From a bacterium (lineage in GTDB: Bacteria; Bacillota; Bacilli; Lactobacillales; Streptococcaceae): 64,000 nt of DNA. Positions 1 through 8,812 of this stretch are shown here, in pieces. Both the position numbers and the translations under genes were made by a program. The stretch's first letter is position 1. Each line of letters begins with the position of its first letter. The notes beneath the pieces were generated by a model, which saw nothing but the letters and a program-made list of their open reading frames with translations, did no database searches and was not told where the DNA came from. Location of the stretch: NCBI GenBank assembly GCA_905221095.1, contig CAJNBV010000005.1, forward strand, positions 97,284 through 161,283, read 5' to 3'.

Positions 1-672
1 GCTAACGGTAACAGCTTTGCTGGTAAGAAAGTGGTTATTTCAGGTTCTGGTAACGTTGCTCAATACGCTCTTCAAAAAGCAACTGAACTTGGTGCAACTG
101 TTATCTCTGTATCTGATTCAAATGGTTATGTTATCGATGAAAATGGTATCGATTTCGATCTTTTGGTTGATGTTAAAGAGAAACGTCGTGCTCGTTTGAC
201 TGAGTATGTAGCTGAGAAAGCAACTGCTACTTATCATGAAGGTTCTGTATGGACTTATGCTGGAAACTATGACATCGCTCTTCCATGTGCGACTCAAAAC
301 GAAATCAACGGTGAAGCAGCTAAACGTTTGGTTGCTCAAGGCGTGATCTGTGTATCTGAAGGTGCCAACATGCCAAGCGACCTTGATGCCATCAAAGTCT
401 ACAAAGAAAATGGTATTTTCTACGGACCTGCCAAAGCTGCCAACGCTGGTGGTGTAGCCGTTTCAGCCCTTGAAATGAGCCAAAACAGTCTTCGCCTCTC
501 ATGGACTCGTGAAGAAGTTGATGGACGACTCAAAGACATCATGACAAACATCTTCAACACAGCTAAAACAACTTCAGAAACATATGGTCTTGATAAAGAC
601 TACCTTGCAGGGGCTAACATTGCTGCCTTTGAAAATGTAGCAAATGCTATGATCGCACAAGGTATTGTTTAA
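1..672 (+). CDS. gdhA: NADP-type glutamate dehydrogenase, C-terminal part (5' end outside window)
   Basis: This is the last 223 residues of a glutamate dehydrogenase, which interconverts 2-oxoglutarate plus ammonium and glutamate. The frame is open from base 1, so the gene begins upstream of the window. The visible part is the nucleotide-binding domain: a Rossmann glycine motif (SGSGNVAQYA, about residues 14-23 of the fragment) and the conserved PCATQNEINGE and NAGGVAVSALEMSQN stretches typical of bacterial hexameric GdhA. A hairpin terminator follows immediately, so gdhA is the last gene of its transcript. The NADP preference is inferred from family resemblance; the substrate-binding lysine domain is not in view. 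Confidence 0.95.
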   Translation, partial: ANGNSFAGKKVVISGSGNVAQYALQKATELGATVISVSDSNGYVIDENGIDFDLLVDVKEKRRARLTEYVAEKATATYHEGSVWTYAGNYDIALPCATQNEINGEAAKRLVAQGVICVSEGANMPSDLDAIKVYKENGIFYGPAKAANAGGVAVSALEMSQNSLRLSWTREEVDGRLKDIMTNIFNTAKTTSETYGLDKDYLAGANIAAFENVANAMIAQGIV

Positions 673-685
673 GATTCATTTGCTT

Positions 686-717
686 AATCCTCAATCGCTA
701 TGATTGGGGATTTTTTT
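686..717 (+). terminator. Rho-independent terminator of gdhA
   Basis: An 11-bp stem (arms 686-696 and 702-712, one G-T pair, 5-nt loop) is followed by a T run at 711-717, 14 bases after the gdhA stop codon. Confidence 0.85.
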
Positions 718-765
718 GTTGAATTCAAAAAACGCACCATTAACAGTGAGTTTTAACATCAGAAT

Positions 766-1410
766 TTATTTTACTTTCATTAGGGCAGATGACAAACATT
801 CAACAATCTCATCAACTGCTTCATCTATGTTTATAGTTCCTTCATCATTCAACATCATGGGAATAAGATAAGAAAAACTCAATGCTAAAATGTATCGAAC
901 AATTCTTTCATTTGACCAATTTAGAATAAGTCCTTTTTCTTTAAATTGATTTAAAACAGGGCTAATTGGTTCTATTATAGATTGAACAATAATATTTCCT
1001 AACTGGATAGAAAGATTTTTATCAATAAAAGAACGCCCCAAGAGAATTTTAACATGCATTTGATTCTCCTGAATGAAAAAGAGCCTATCTCGAACAATAC
1101 TTTTTAAAAAGAAGGGAAAAGTTTCTTGATCTACTGTGAATTTTTTTTCTGAGAAATCCGCAATTACTTCTGGAATAACCTGTTCTAGAAAAGTAGATAA
1201 AATGGCTTCTAAAATACCTTCCTTTGTTTTAAAGTAACTAAAAACAGTTCCTTCTGACACTCCAGCGCGTTCGGCAATAAGACTGGACGTTGTATTCTCA
1301 AATCCAATTTCTGAGAATAATTTTAAGCTTGATAATAATACTCGACGTTGTTTCAAGCTCAAGTTGCTAACTTCTAACGTCTGAGCATACTTTTGTTCTA
1401 AACTTTCCAT
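766..1410 (-). CDS. TetR/AcrR family transcriptional regulator
   Basis: A 214-residue one-component repressor. The N-terminal helix-turn-helix is recognisable around residues 25-60, including VSEGTVFSYFKTKEGIL, the TetR-type recognition helix followed by the YF-K-KE segment. The remaining C-terminal part is a helical ligand domain with no recognisable specificity. I place the start at ATG 1410, with the SD-like sequence GAGAGGTG 6-8 bases upstream; a GTG three codons earlier (1419) is possible. It follows the oxidoreductase gene by 16 bases, so the two form one operon, and it probably represses that operon through the operator-like site at 2461-2474. The inducer is unknown. Confidence 0.88.
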   Translation of the reverse strand: MESLEQKYAQTLEVSNLSLKQRRVLLSSLKLFSEIGFENTTSSLIAERAGVSEGTVFSYFKTKEGILEAILSTFLEQVIPEVIADFSEKKFTVDQETFPFFLKSIVRDRLFFIQENQMHVKILLGRSFIDKNLSIQLGNIIVQSIIEPISPVLNQFKEKGLILNWSNERIVRYILALSFSYLIPMMLNDEGTINIDEAVDEIVECLSSALMKVK

Positions 1411-1426
1411 CGCTAGCACCTCTCTT

Positions 1427-2431
1427 CTACTCTCTTACTTTTACGACTTTTTTGCCTCGACTGTGTCCCATTTTCAGACTACTATAGGCTTCTCTAACTG
1501 ACTTTAGAGAAAAGTCATACACTTGATCAATTTTCAGCTGAATCTTCCCGTCTGAGACCATTTCAGCTAAAGTGCTAAAATCATCATATGTGGAATGTCT
1601 CGGACCAGTAAACTGAGCACCTTTTATCATAACATAGGGCGAAGGTACTAATGTCCCAATAGCTGTCCCCTTCAATCCTAAACTAAAAGCCAATCTAACA
1701 TAATCAGATCCATAACAATCCAAAAATTTTGTAATAGGCGTTGGACTAGCTGATAGAAGAACCTTCTTGACATTCTCTTCGTAACTTACTGGTATGGCAC
1801 CTAAAGACTTCAGATACTCTGCATTTTTCTTACTTGCGATTCCAATCACTGTCGCCCCCTTAGCAACTGCATACTGTACTGCAATACTTCCAATACCTCC
1901 TGCTGCAGCTGAAATAACAACAGTATCTCTTGAATTTAAACCGATTCTTCTAAAAGCCCCACCCACAGTTAGAGCAGCTACTCCCATAGTAGCTGCGTGA
2001 GTCATGTCGATCATCTCTGGATTCAATACAATTTCTGATTCATTGACACAAATTTCTGTTGCTAAAGCTCCCCTCTTAGTTCCCAAACCAGGATCGCTAA
2101 TCATTGTTCCAAACACCTTATCTCCTACTGAAAACCTAGTTACTTCATTTCCAACTTCTGTAATAACTCCAGAAAAATCTCTCCCCACACCTTTTGGAAA
2201 TAAAGATGATTTAGATTCAAACCAACGACTTGGTTTCCTTAATTTCGTTATAAAGGATAGAAATCGAAGGGATTTCGCTCCCTCAAAAGTTTTATAATCA
2301 ATAGGATTTAAACCAACAGCATGAACTTCTACTCTCACTTGATTTACATCCAAAGCTTTAGAATCGATTTTCACCAAATCCAAGACCTCTTCGTTACCGA
2401 AACGACTGTACTCTATTGCTTCAACAACCAT
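1427..2431 (-). CDS. Zinc-independent medium-chain alcohol dehydrogenase / quinone oxidoreductase family protein
   Basis: A 334-residue MDR-superfamily reductase. The N-terminal GroES-like half contains the GLNPIDYKTFEG stretch (about residues 41-52) typical of quinone oxidoreductase / YhdH relatives. The Rossmann half carries AAAGGIGSIAVQYA (about residues 175-188), the NADPH-binding glycine motif. The Cys/His zinc-ligand pattern of classical alcohol dehydrogenases is not seen, so NADPH-dependent reduction of quinones or enones is the better guess. AAGGAG lies 9 bases before the ATG. The gene is first in an operon with a TetR regulator, a layout typical of an inducible detoxification enzyme. 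The substrate is not predictable. Confidence 0.85.
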   Translation of the reverse strand: MVVEAIEYSRFGNEEVLDLVKIDSKALDVNQVRVEVHAVGLNPIDYKTFEGAKSLRFLSFITKLRKPSRWFESKSSLFPKGVGRDFSGVITEVGNEVTRFSVGDKVFGTMISDPGLGTKRGALATEICVNESEIVLNPEMIDMTHAATMGVAALTVGGAFRRIGLNSRDTVVISAAAGGIGSIAVQYAVAKGATVIGIASKKNAEYLKSLGAIPVSYEENVKKVLLSASPTPITKFLDCYGSDYVRLAFSLGLKGTAIGTLVPSPYVMIKGAQFTGPRHSTYDDFSTLAEMVSDGKIQLKIDQVYDFSLKSVREAYSSLKMGHSRGKKVVKVRE

Positions 2432-2460
2432 TTTCTTTACTCCTTAATTTCACAAAAATT

Positions 2461-2474
2461 GAGTGAACGCTCAT
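2461..2474 (-). promoter_or_regulatory. Probable TetR-family operator
   Basis: The imperfect palindrome GAGTGAACGCTC, extended to GAGTGAACGCTCAT, sits right after the -10 box where transcription should begin. Its TGAAC/GCTCA half-site style is common for TetR/AcrR repressors, and a tetR gene is the second gene of this operon. Autorepression is an inference. Confidence 0.5.
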
Positions 2475-2482
2475 TTCCATAA

Positions 2483-2511
2483 ATTATACTCTTAATTTGT
2501 AAAAAAATCAA
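2483..2511 (-). promoter_or_regulatory. Sigma-70 type promoter of the oxidoreductase-tetR operon
   Basis: TTGATT (2511-2506), a 17-base spacer and TATAAT (2488-2483) point to the oxidoreductase start at 2431. Confidence 0.8.
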
Positions 2512-2640
2512 TATTATCGTTTGATAACGATTTAAGACATGATACAAATATCCATCATTTCGATTTACCAATATGATTCTTTCAATCTAACTCTCCTCAC
2601 TTTTAAAGAATACTAGCCCCCTTTTTACCCCTCCTTAAAC

Positions 2641-2676
2641 AAAAAGAAAAACCGCTAGTCCTAAGAATAGCGGTTT
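2641..2676 (-). terminator. Terminator of rplJ-rplL
   Basis: A perfect 9-bp stem AAACCGCTA/TAGCGGTTT (2676-2668 and 2657-2649) is followed by a T-rich run on the minus strand. Confidence 0.85.
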
Positions 2677-2711
2677 AATCATGTTTTTAAGCTACTACTG
2701 TAGTTGCTCTA

Positions 2712-3080
2712 TTATTTAAGAGTAACTGAAGCTCCAGCTTCTTCCAATTTAGCTTTAAGTTCTTCAGCTTCTGCAGCTGCAACACCTTCTTTGATGACAC
2801 CTGGTGCACCATCAACAAGTTCTTTAGCTTCTTTAAGTCCAAGACCTGTGATTTCACGTACAACTTTGATAACGCCAACTTTTTTGTCGCCTGCAGATGT
2901 CAATTCAACGTCGAATGAATCTTTAGCAGCACCAGCGTCAGCAGCACCAGCTGCAGCAACAGCTACAGGAGCAGCTGCAGTTACACCAAATTCTTCTTCG
3001 ATAGCTTTTACAAGGTCGTTCAATTCAAGGATTGAAGCTTCTTTAATTTCAGCAATAATGTTTTCAATGTTCAATGCCAT
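2712..3080 (-). CDS. rplL: 50S ribosomal protein L7/L12
   Basis: A 122-residue stalk protein that recruits translation GTPases to the large subunit. The start is [16 protein letters not shown], preceded by GGAGG; the open frame extends five codons further, but that region holds the ribosome binding site. Visible features are the N-terminal dimerisation helices (1-35), an Ala-rich hinge of about residues 37-55, and the C-terminal factor-binding domain with [20 protein letters not shown]. It is second in the rplJ-rplL operon, 73 bases after rplJ, and expression depends on the L10 leader upstream of rplJ. Confidence 0.98.
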   Translation of the reverse strand: MALNIENIIAEIKEASILELNDLVKAIEEEFGVTAAAPVAVAAAGAADAGAAKDSFDVELTSAGDKKVGVIKVVREITGLGLKEAKELVDGAPGVIKEGVAAAEAEELKAKLEEAGASVTLK

Positions 3081-3153
3081 TGTTATTTCCTCCAAATAAG
3101 TTTTTAAATTTATAATATTTTTTTGTAGCTAGGCTACGCTGCGTAGCTTAAGA

Positions 3154-3654
3154 TTAAGCTGCGTCTTCTTTGTTGTCTGCAACCGCTTTGACTGCAAGAG
3201 CAACGTTGCGCACTGGCGCTTGAAGTACAGAAAGGAGCATAGAAAGAAGTCCTTCGCGGTTTGGAAGAGTTGCAAGAGCAAGAATCTCTTCTTTAGATGC
3301 GACAGCGCCTTCGATTGCACCACCTTTGATTTCAAGTGCTTCAGCGTCTTTAGCAAAATCGTTCAAGATTTTCGCTGGTGCGATAACATCTTCGTTAGAA
3401 AATGCTACTGCAGATGGTCCAACAAATACTGATGCAAGTTCTTCAAGACCAGCTTTTTCAGCTGCACGACGCAAGATTGAGTTTTTAATAACTTTATACT
3501 CAACTTCGCTTCCACGAAGCTCACGACGAAGAACTGTATCTTGCTCAACTGTCAAACCACGAGCGTCAACAACGACGATAGATGCAGCAGCTTTCATTTT
3601 TTCAGCTACTACGTCAACTAGTTCCGCTTTTTTAGCAATAATTGCTTCACTCAT
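3154..3654 (-). CDS. rplJ: 50S ribosomal protein L10
   Basis: A 166-residue base of the ribosomal stalk, binding 23S rRNA and L7/L12 dimers. It starts at [16 protein letters not shown], just after GGAGGTGAACACACTA; an upstream in-frame ATG at 3717 falls inside the leader RNA and is rejected. Typical blocks are VVDARGLTV and [18 protein letters not shown]10 with L7/L12 binds its own mRNA leader, giving translational feedback, and that leader is present here. It is the first gene of the rplJ-rplL operon. Confidence 0.98.
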   Translation of the reverse strand: MSEAIIAKKAELVDVVAEKMKAAASIVVVDARGLTVEQDTVLRRELRGSEVEYKVIKNSILRRAAEKAGLEELASVFVGPSAVAFSNEDVIAPAKILNDFAKDAEALEIKGGAIEGAVASKEEILALATLPNREGLLSMLLSVLQAPVRNVALAVKAVADNKEDAA

Positions 3655-3659
3655 TAGTG

Positions 3660-3826
3660 TGTTCACCTCCGTAATTATTTTGCTTGGGGAATTTTTCCAA
3701 AAGAAAAACGCGCCCAAACCTAGACACGAAAGTACAATACGCTTCTTTTTACATGATACGTTTTGTCCTCGGTAGGATATTTATGAGTCAAGCTCCCCTA
3801 CTGTCTTAGGCAGTTTTTTCAAACCG
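3660..3826 (-). ncRNA. Ribosomal protein L10 leader
   Basis: The roughly 170-nt 5' UTR between the promoter and rplJ contains the conserved signature blocks of the Firmicute L10 leader, including CTGCCTAAGACAG and the CCTACCGAGGAC segment, as expected for the autoregulatory L10(L12) binding site. Confidence 0.85.
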
Positions 3827-3832
3827 TATATA

Positions 3833-3861
3833 AGTATAGCATAGTTAAAAAAAGAATGCAA
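3833..3861 (-). promoter_or_regulatory. Promoter of rplJ-rplL
   Basis: TTGCAT (3861-3856), a 17-base spacer and TATACT (3838-3833). Transcription would start at the 5' end of the L10 leader. Confidence 0.85.
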
Positions 3862-3903
3862 GATTTTTGCAAACTTTTTTTAAAATTTTTCGTTATTTTT
3901 CTT

Positions 3904-5163
3904 TTAAAGTTCTACTGTCAAGACTTGACCTTGCTTAACAACCTGTTCTCCAGCGATATAAACATCATCAACATCACTGGATTTGACAGCATAAACAAGG
4001 TGAGAGAGCATATTTTCTTGGGGTTGGAGATGGATTTTACCCTGTGGTTGAATAACCAGAAAATCTGCCTGCTTACCAACTTCCAGACTTCCTATCTGAT
4101 TTTCCATCCCTAGAACTTTAGCCCCTTCGATTGTCAGTGCCTTGAGAGCTGTTTCGATAGGAAATTGGCTGGCATCTCCACTCTTCATCTTCTGAATAAG
4201 GGCTGCTGTCCGTCCTTCCTCAAACATATCTAGATTGTTATTAGAAGCTACCGAGTCAGTCGCAATTCCGACTGCTACTCCTGCCTTTTGGAGTTGGATG
4301 ATGGGAGCGATTCCTGATGCCAATTTGAGGTTACTAATAGGATTATGCGCAATTGCCACTTGAGAGGTTGCTAAGCGTTCAATTTCTCGCTCGTTTAATT
4401 CTACCCCATGAGCAAAGACAGACGGATGATCTAAGTAACCCAGTTCTTCTAGAAAGGCGAGGGGACGTTTGCCGTAGCGTTTCAGGATAATTCCTGACTC
4501 CTCCTTGGTCTCTGCCACATGGATATGGATGGGAATATTCAGCTCTTTTGCCATATCTAAGCTCTCTTCCAGCAAGTCTCTACTACAGCTGTAGGGAGAA
4601 TGTGGTGCTACCATAACCTTAAAATTTGGGTTTTCATATCCTAAGATTGTCTCGATGATCGCTCGTGTTCTGCTTATAGTTTCAGCAGTCGTTTCTGCTT
4701 CTGAAGAAAAGAGGGTCGGTGAGAAATAACAACGCATCTTAGAAGCCTTCACTGCCTGATAAATCTGCTGGATATCCACTCCATTGGGATTATACATATC
4801 GTTGAAGGTTGTTGTTCCTGACTGGAGCATTTCTGTCAGCGCTTCTTTGACCGCATTGGTAGTCATGTCTGGAGTAAACTCAGCTTCTGCTGGCCAGATA
4901 TAGTCATTGAGCCATTCATGGAGATTACTGTCATCTCGGATTCCTCGCAAACCTGTCATGGCAGAATGGGTGTGGCAATTGACCAAGCCAGGTATAATCC
5001 AGGCTCCCTGATAGTCTATAATCTGCTCAGCTTGCTCTAAAATCTCCGGCTTCTCTTGACCGACATAGACAATTTGAGAATCCTTAACTGCTAAGATTCC
5101 ATCCAGATAAACATGGAAATCTTGGTCACAAGTCACGATATTTACATGCTGATAGACTTTCAT
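3904..5163 (-). CDS. mtaD: Amidohydrolase, 5'-methylthioadenosine/S-adenosylhomocysteine deaminase family (Atz/Trz type)
   Basis: A 419-residue metal-dependent hydrolase of the TIM-barrel amidohydrolase superfamily. Visible metal and catalytic landmarks are NCHTHSAMTGLRG (about residues 64-76, His-x-His), HIHVAETKEE (about 215), AHGVELNE (about 249) and ATDSVASNNNLDM (about 300, the conserved Asp). Members deaminate methylthioadenosine or S-adenosylhomocysteine, feeding purine and methyl-cycle salvage. The substrate here is inferred from the family; cytosine or chlorotriazine-type activities are alternatives within it. A good GGAG site precedes the ATG. It appears monocistronic, since a terminator separates it from the upstream ABC genes. 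Confidence 0.85.
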   Translation of the reverse strand: MKVYQHVNIVTCDQDFHVYLDGILAVKDSQIVYVGQEKPEILEQAEQIIDYQGAWIIPGLVNCHTHSAMTGLRGIRDDSNLHEWLNDYIWPAEAEFTPDMTTNAVKEALTEMLQSGTTTFNDMYNPNGVDIQQIYQAVKASKMRCYFSPTLFSSEAETTAETISRTRAIIETILGYENPNFKVMVAPHSPYSCSRDLLEESLDMAKELNIPIHIHVAETKEESGIILKRYGKRPLAFLEELGYLDHPSVFAHGVELNEREIERLATSQVAIAHNPISNLKLASGIAPIIQLQKAGVAVGIATDSVASNNNLDMFEEGRTAALIQKMKSGDASQFPIETALKALTIEGAKVLGMENQIGSLEVGKQADFLVIQPQGKIHLQPQENMLSHLVYAVKSSDVDDVYIAGEQVVKQGQVLTVEL

Positions 5164-5221
5164 TCTAGGCTCCTTTTCTATAAGACAATTTACAGTGAAT
5201 AATTTTTCTAGCTATTGTAAC

Positions 5222-5249
5222 AAAAAAGTCACCCGAAGGCAACTTTTTT
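5222..5249 (-). terminator. Terminator of the ABC exporter operon
   Basis: On the minus strand a 7-bp stem AGTTGCC/GGTGACT with a TTCG tetraloop (two G-U pairs) is followed by six or more T residues, 30 bases after the end of the second ABC gene. Confidence 0.8.
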
Positions 5250-5277
5250 CGTCTATAAAATTTCAAAAGAGAAAGGC

Positions 5278-7026
5278 TTATTCTGAGCTAAAAGCTGCAG
5301 CTTGCTGCATTTGGTAATACTTGCCTTTTCTAGCCATGAGGTCATGATGGTTACCATATTCCACGATGTCGCCATCCACCAAGACAAGAATCAAATCTGC
5401 ATCTTGAATGGTTGACAAACGATGGGCAATTATAAAGCTTGTGCGCCCCTTCATGAGTTTAGCAAAGGCATCCTGTACCAGCACTTCTGTCCGCGTATCG
5501 ATGGAGGAAGTCGCCTCGTCTAAGATAAGAATCTTAGGGATAGCTAGAAAGACTCGGGCGATGGTCAAGAGCTGGGCTTGCCCAACAGAGAGGGATTCTC
5601 CTGCATTTTCCAACTTAGTATCGTATCCCTGTGGCAACTGTTGAATGAAAAAGTCTGCATTGGCTGCTTTTGCGGCAGCAATCACCTGCTCCCGACTGGC
5701 GTCAGGATTTCCAAAGGCAATATTGTCATGAATGGTTCCTTGCTTGAGCCAGGTTTCTTGGAGCACCATGCCAAACTGCTGTCTCAATGACGCTCGGGTA
5801 TAATCATAAATGGATTGCCCATCTAACAAGATATCTCCCGAGTTAATAGGATAAAAACGCATGAGGAGATTGATGAGAGTTGACTTACCAGCACCTGTTG
5901 GACCAACGATGGCTACCTTGCTACCAGCTGGGATATCGATAGACAAATCCTTAATCAAGATCCTTTCAGGATTGTATCCAAAAGAAACCCGTTTAAAGGA
6001 AATGGCACCCTTGACTTGGTCACTGGTCAAGACTTCCTTGCCTGTTTCAGCCACCTCAGGACTTTCTAAGACAGCATAGACACGCTCTGCACAAGCTAAA
6101 GCACTTTGTAACTCAGCTAGAACTGAAGAAATATCGTTAAAGGGCTTGGTGTACTGTTGAACGTAATTCAAAAAGGTAACTAAACGCCCAATGGTCAAGG
6201 TTGACCCCATCATGATACGATAAGCTCCTACTCCAGCAAGCAGAGCGTAAATGAGCGCGTTGACAAAGCGAGTTGAAGGATTGACCGTTGATGAATAAAA
6301 GATGGCTGACTGAGAGTAGCCTGCGTAATTGTTATTAGCCTCATGCAGTCTTTGGATAAACTCTGTTTGAGCATTGAAGGACTGGATAATGGTCTGCTGG
6401 CTAAGCGATTCTTCAATCAACTGAGTCTGAATGCCCCTCGTCTCTGTTTGCTTCTGGAAGAGATGATAAGAGCGTTTAGCAATAAAGCGTGAAATTACCA
6501 TGGACAGTGGTGTCAACAGCAAGACCAAGAGGGTCATGAGGAGGTGAATTTGAAGCATGGCTAGGATACTAACCAAAATCATTAAGACGCCAATAAAAAA
6601 TTGATTAAAAATCATGGTCAAACCGGCTGCTAACTGTTCTATATCCGTGGTTACACGACTCACCATCTCGCCACTACCTTGCCGATCTACAAAAGCAATC
6701 GGCAAACGATGGAGCTTATGGATGATTCGCTCTCGCAAGTCTTTGGTATAAGAGAAGATTAGGCGATTATAAAGAAGAGGATTGACCCATTGTACCAGAG
6801 TATTTCCTATTACTACCAAGATCATGTGGATGAAAATCTGCCAAAAAACTGGTGAAGAACCAGCCACTAGGACTTGGTCGATGACCTGCCCAATCAAGAT
6901 AGGTAGGTAAATCAATAAACCAACTTGGGCAATAGTTCCTAGAAAGGCTAGGAAAAGGAGGAAAGGATGACTGGCTAAATCTTTTGCCAAACGTTTGAGC
7001 GTCTGGTTTGCAGTTTGTCGTCTCAT
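5278..7026 (-). CDS. ABC exporter half-transporter, subunit with canonical Walker B Glu (heterodimer partner 2)
   Basis: A 582-residue protein with an N-terminal six-helix exporter domain (about 20-320) and a C-terminal ATPase. Walker A is GPTGAGKST (about residue 379), Walker B is ILILDEATSSID with the catalytic Glu, and the H-loop is IAHRLST. The signature is LSVGQ instead of LSGGQ. The start is ATG 7026, after AAAGGAGG; upstream in-frame ATGs overlap the partner gene. The gene begins one base after the partner's stop codon, so the two are co-translated. Together they look like a heterodimeric exporter of the BmrCD/LmrCD/PatAB kind. Drug, peptide or lipid substrates are all possible. Confidence 0.9.
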   Translation of the reverse strand: MRRQTANQTLKRLAKDLASHPFLLFLAFLGTIAQVGLLIYLPILIGQVIDQVLVAGSSPVFWQIFIHMILVVIGNTLVQWVNPLLYNRLIFSYTKDLRERIIHKLHRLPIAFVDRQGSGEMVSRVTTDIEQLAAGLTMIFNQFFIGVLMILVSILAMLQIHLLMTLLVLLLTPLSMVISRFIAKRSYHLFQKQTETRGIQTQLIEESLSQQTIIQSFNAQTEFIQRLHEANNNYAGYSQSAIFYSSTVNPSTRFVNALIYALLAGVGAYRIMMGSTLTIGRLVTFLNYVQQYTKPFNDISSVLAELQSALACAERVYAVLESPEVAETGKEVLTSDQVKGAISFKRVSFGYNPERILIKDLSIDIPAGSKVAIVGPTGAGKSTLINLLMRFYPINSGDILLDGQSIYDYTRASLRQQFGMVLQETWLKQGTIHDNIAFGNPDASREQVIAAAKAANADFFIQQLPQGYDTKLENAGESLSVGQAQLLTIARVFLAIPKILILDEATSSIDTRTEVLVQDAFAKLMKGRTSFIIAHRLSTIQDADLILVLVDGDIVEYGNHHDLMARKGKYYQMQQAAAFSSE

Positions 7027-7027
7027 G

Positions 7028-8752
7028 CTAGTCCTCCTTTCCATGCTGGGATGCATTGATTTCACGATAGACTTGACTAGTCTTCATCAAATCCTCGTGC
7101 TTGCCGATAGCTAGTAGTTCCCCTTTTTCCAAGAGGAGAATCTGGTCAGCCATCTGGAGTGTCGAAGTCCGTTGAGAAATCAAGATTAAGCTCGTGTTTG
7201 GCAGATTTTCTCGAATAGCTTTCAAGAGCTTGGACTCGGTGATGGTGTCGAGGGCCGAAGTCGCATCATCTAGGATGAGAAATGGTGCTTGGCGCAAGAC
7301 TGCACGTGCAATAGACAGCCTTTGTTTTTGTCCACCTGAGAAATTTCGCCCTCCTGCCTCAACAGTGGCATCCAAAAGTCCTTCCTTTTCACTGACAAAA
7401 TCCTTAGCTTGCGCAATCTCCAAGGCCTGCCAGAGTTCTTGATCAGTCACTTCGTGATTTAAACCTAGAGTCAAGTTAGAACGAATGATTCCCTTAAAAA
7501 GTTCGACCTTTTGGGGCACATAGGAAATCCAAGACCGCCACTGCTCAAGATTAAGAGGACTACGTCCATTTCTATAAAGGTCAATGCTCCCCTTGTCTGC
7601 TGGGTAAAGTCCAAGTAAGACTTGCACCAAGCTTGATTTACCAGAACCCGTCCCCCCAATGATACCAAGGATTTGCCCTTGCTTCATATCAAAAGAAATG
7701 CCTCTCAGAGAAGGCTGGGCCGCATCTGGATAGGTAAAGGTCAGTTCTTGGACTTGTAAAACCTCCTCGCTGGTAGCTTGCTTTTGTTCTAACTCTGAAT
7801 GGATATCTTCTGGCTCTTCATCAAAGACTTCCTCGATTCGCTTGGCTGAAATATAGGACTGGTTGAGGGAATTTATCAGCATGGCGAGCTTGACCAATTC
7901 CACTAAAATCTGCAAGAGGTAGTTGATAAGGGCAATTAGGGCACCTTGACTGAGTAAACCTCCTTGAATAGAAATATAGCCCTGCCAGATGATGACGAGA
8001 AGAGTTCCATTGACAATCAGATAGGTCAGAGGTGTTAACAAACTAGACCAGAAGCCTGTCTTTTCTTGTAATTTGGCATAAACTTGATTAAGGGTTTGAA
8101 AAATCTGTAACTCTCGTTTTTCTTGTCCAAAAGCACGAATAACTCGCATGCCTTGTAATTGCTGGCGTGTTTCCTGAACCAGTTGGTCCGTTTTCTTTCT
8201 GAGACTGCTGTAGAGAGGATTGACCAATCGAGAGAGCCCTACAATAACAATGGTCAAAATGACAACCATAACTAAAAACCAGAAAGTCAGCTCAGCTGAG
8301 ATTCGGTAGGCCATGAAAATAGCTCCAAAAACGATAATAGGTGCTCGCAAAAAGAGACGCAGGAACTGATTGATACCAGTCTGAATCTGATAGGTGTCCG
8401 AAGTCAAGCGAGTCACCAAGCTAGAAGTTGTCAGACGATCTCTGCTGTTCTTGGGTAAGGAAAGAATATGACGATAAAGGTCGTCTGTCAGTTCTTTGGC
8501 AAAACCAACCGCTGCCTTGGCTGAGTAAAACTGGGCTACCAAGGCCACTAAAACGCCAATCACTGCAAAGATAAGGAGCAGGCCAATCTGCATCCAGAGG
8601 TGTCCTTGATCTCTCTGGGGCAAGGATTGGTCAACAATCCCTGCGATCACCATGGGAACTAAGAGCTCAAACACTGCTTCAAGTAGCTTGAACAGAGGTG
8701 CCAAAATTGATTCTTTGATGTAGGGTTTAAAGTATGATAATAAGTGTTTCAT
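7028..8752 (-). CDS. ABC exporter half-transporter, subunit with degenerate catalytic residues (heterodimer partner 1)
   Basis: A 574-residue protein with the same layout as its neighbour: a membrane domain up to about residue 300, then an ATPase. Walker A is GGTGSGKSS and the signature FSGGQKQR is intact. The Walker B Glu is replaced by Asp (FLILDDATSALD) and the switch His by Gln (LISQRTS). In heterodimeric exporters one subunit carries a degenerate ATP site of exactly this pattern. It is first in the two-gene operon; the ATG is preceded by an AAGGGA-like site. The substrate is unknown. Confidence 0.9.
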   Translation of the reverse strand: MKHLLSYFKPYIKESILAPLFKLLEAVFELLVPMVIAGIVDQSLPQRDQGHLWMQIGLLLIFAVIGVLVALVAQFYSAKAAVGFAKELTDDLYRHILSLPKNSRDRLTTSSLVTRLTSDTYQIQTGINQFLRLFLRAPIIVFGAIFMAYRISAELTFWFLVMVVILTIVIVGLSRLVNPLYSSLRKKTDQLVQETRQQLQGMRVIRAFGQEKRELQIFQTLNQVYAKLQEKTGFWSSLLTPLTYLIVNGTLLVIIWQGYISIQGGLLSQGALIALINYLLQILVELVKLAMLINSLNQSYISAKRIEEVFDEEPEDIHSELEQKQATSEEVLQVQELTFTYPDAAQPSLRGISFDMKQGQILGIIGGTGSGKSSLVQVLLGLYPADKGSIDLYRNGRSPLNLEQWRSWISYVPQKVELFKGIIRSNLTLGLNHEVTDQELWQALEIAQAKDFVSEKEGLLDATVEAGGRNFSGGQKQRLSIARAVLRQAPFLILDDATSALDTITESKLLKAIRENLPNTSLILISQRTSTLQMADQILLLEKGELLAIGKHEDLMKTSQVYREINASQHGKED

Positions 8753-8787
8753 AAATCCCTTCTATGCGTATTCTGGAAATGAAGAAA

Positions 8788-8806
8788 GTGGGGAGCTCCC
8801 ACCCTC
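8788..8806 (-). terminator. Possible weak terminator after msrAB
   Basis: A near-perfect GC-rich palindrome (8788-8802) is followed on the minus strand by the short T-rich stretch TTTCTTC, between msrAB and the ABC operon. The T tract is poor, so partial readthrough is likely. Confidence 0.4.
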
Positions 8807-8812
8807 TCAATT

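Noticed and set aside
3326..3775. 149-codon plus-strand ORF over rplJ
   Set aside because: Antisense to rplJ and its L10 leader; Ser/Ala-rich translation is a shadow of the Ala-rich ribosomal gene.
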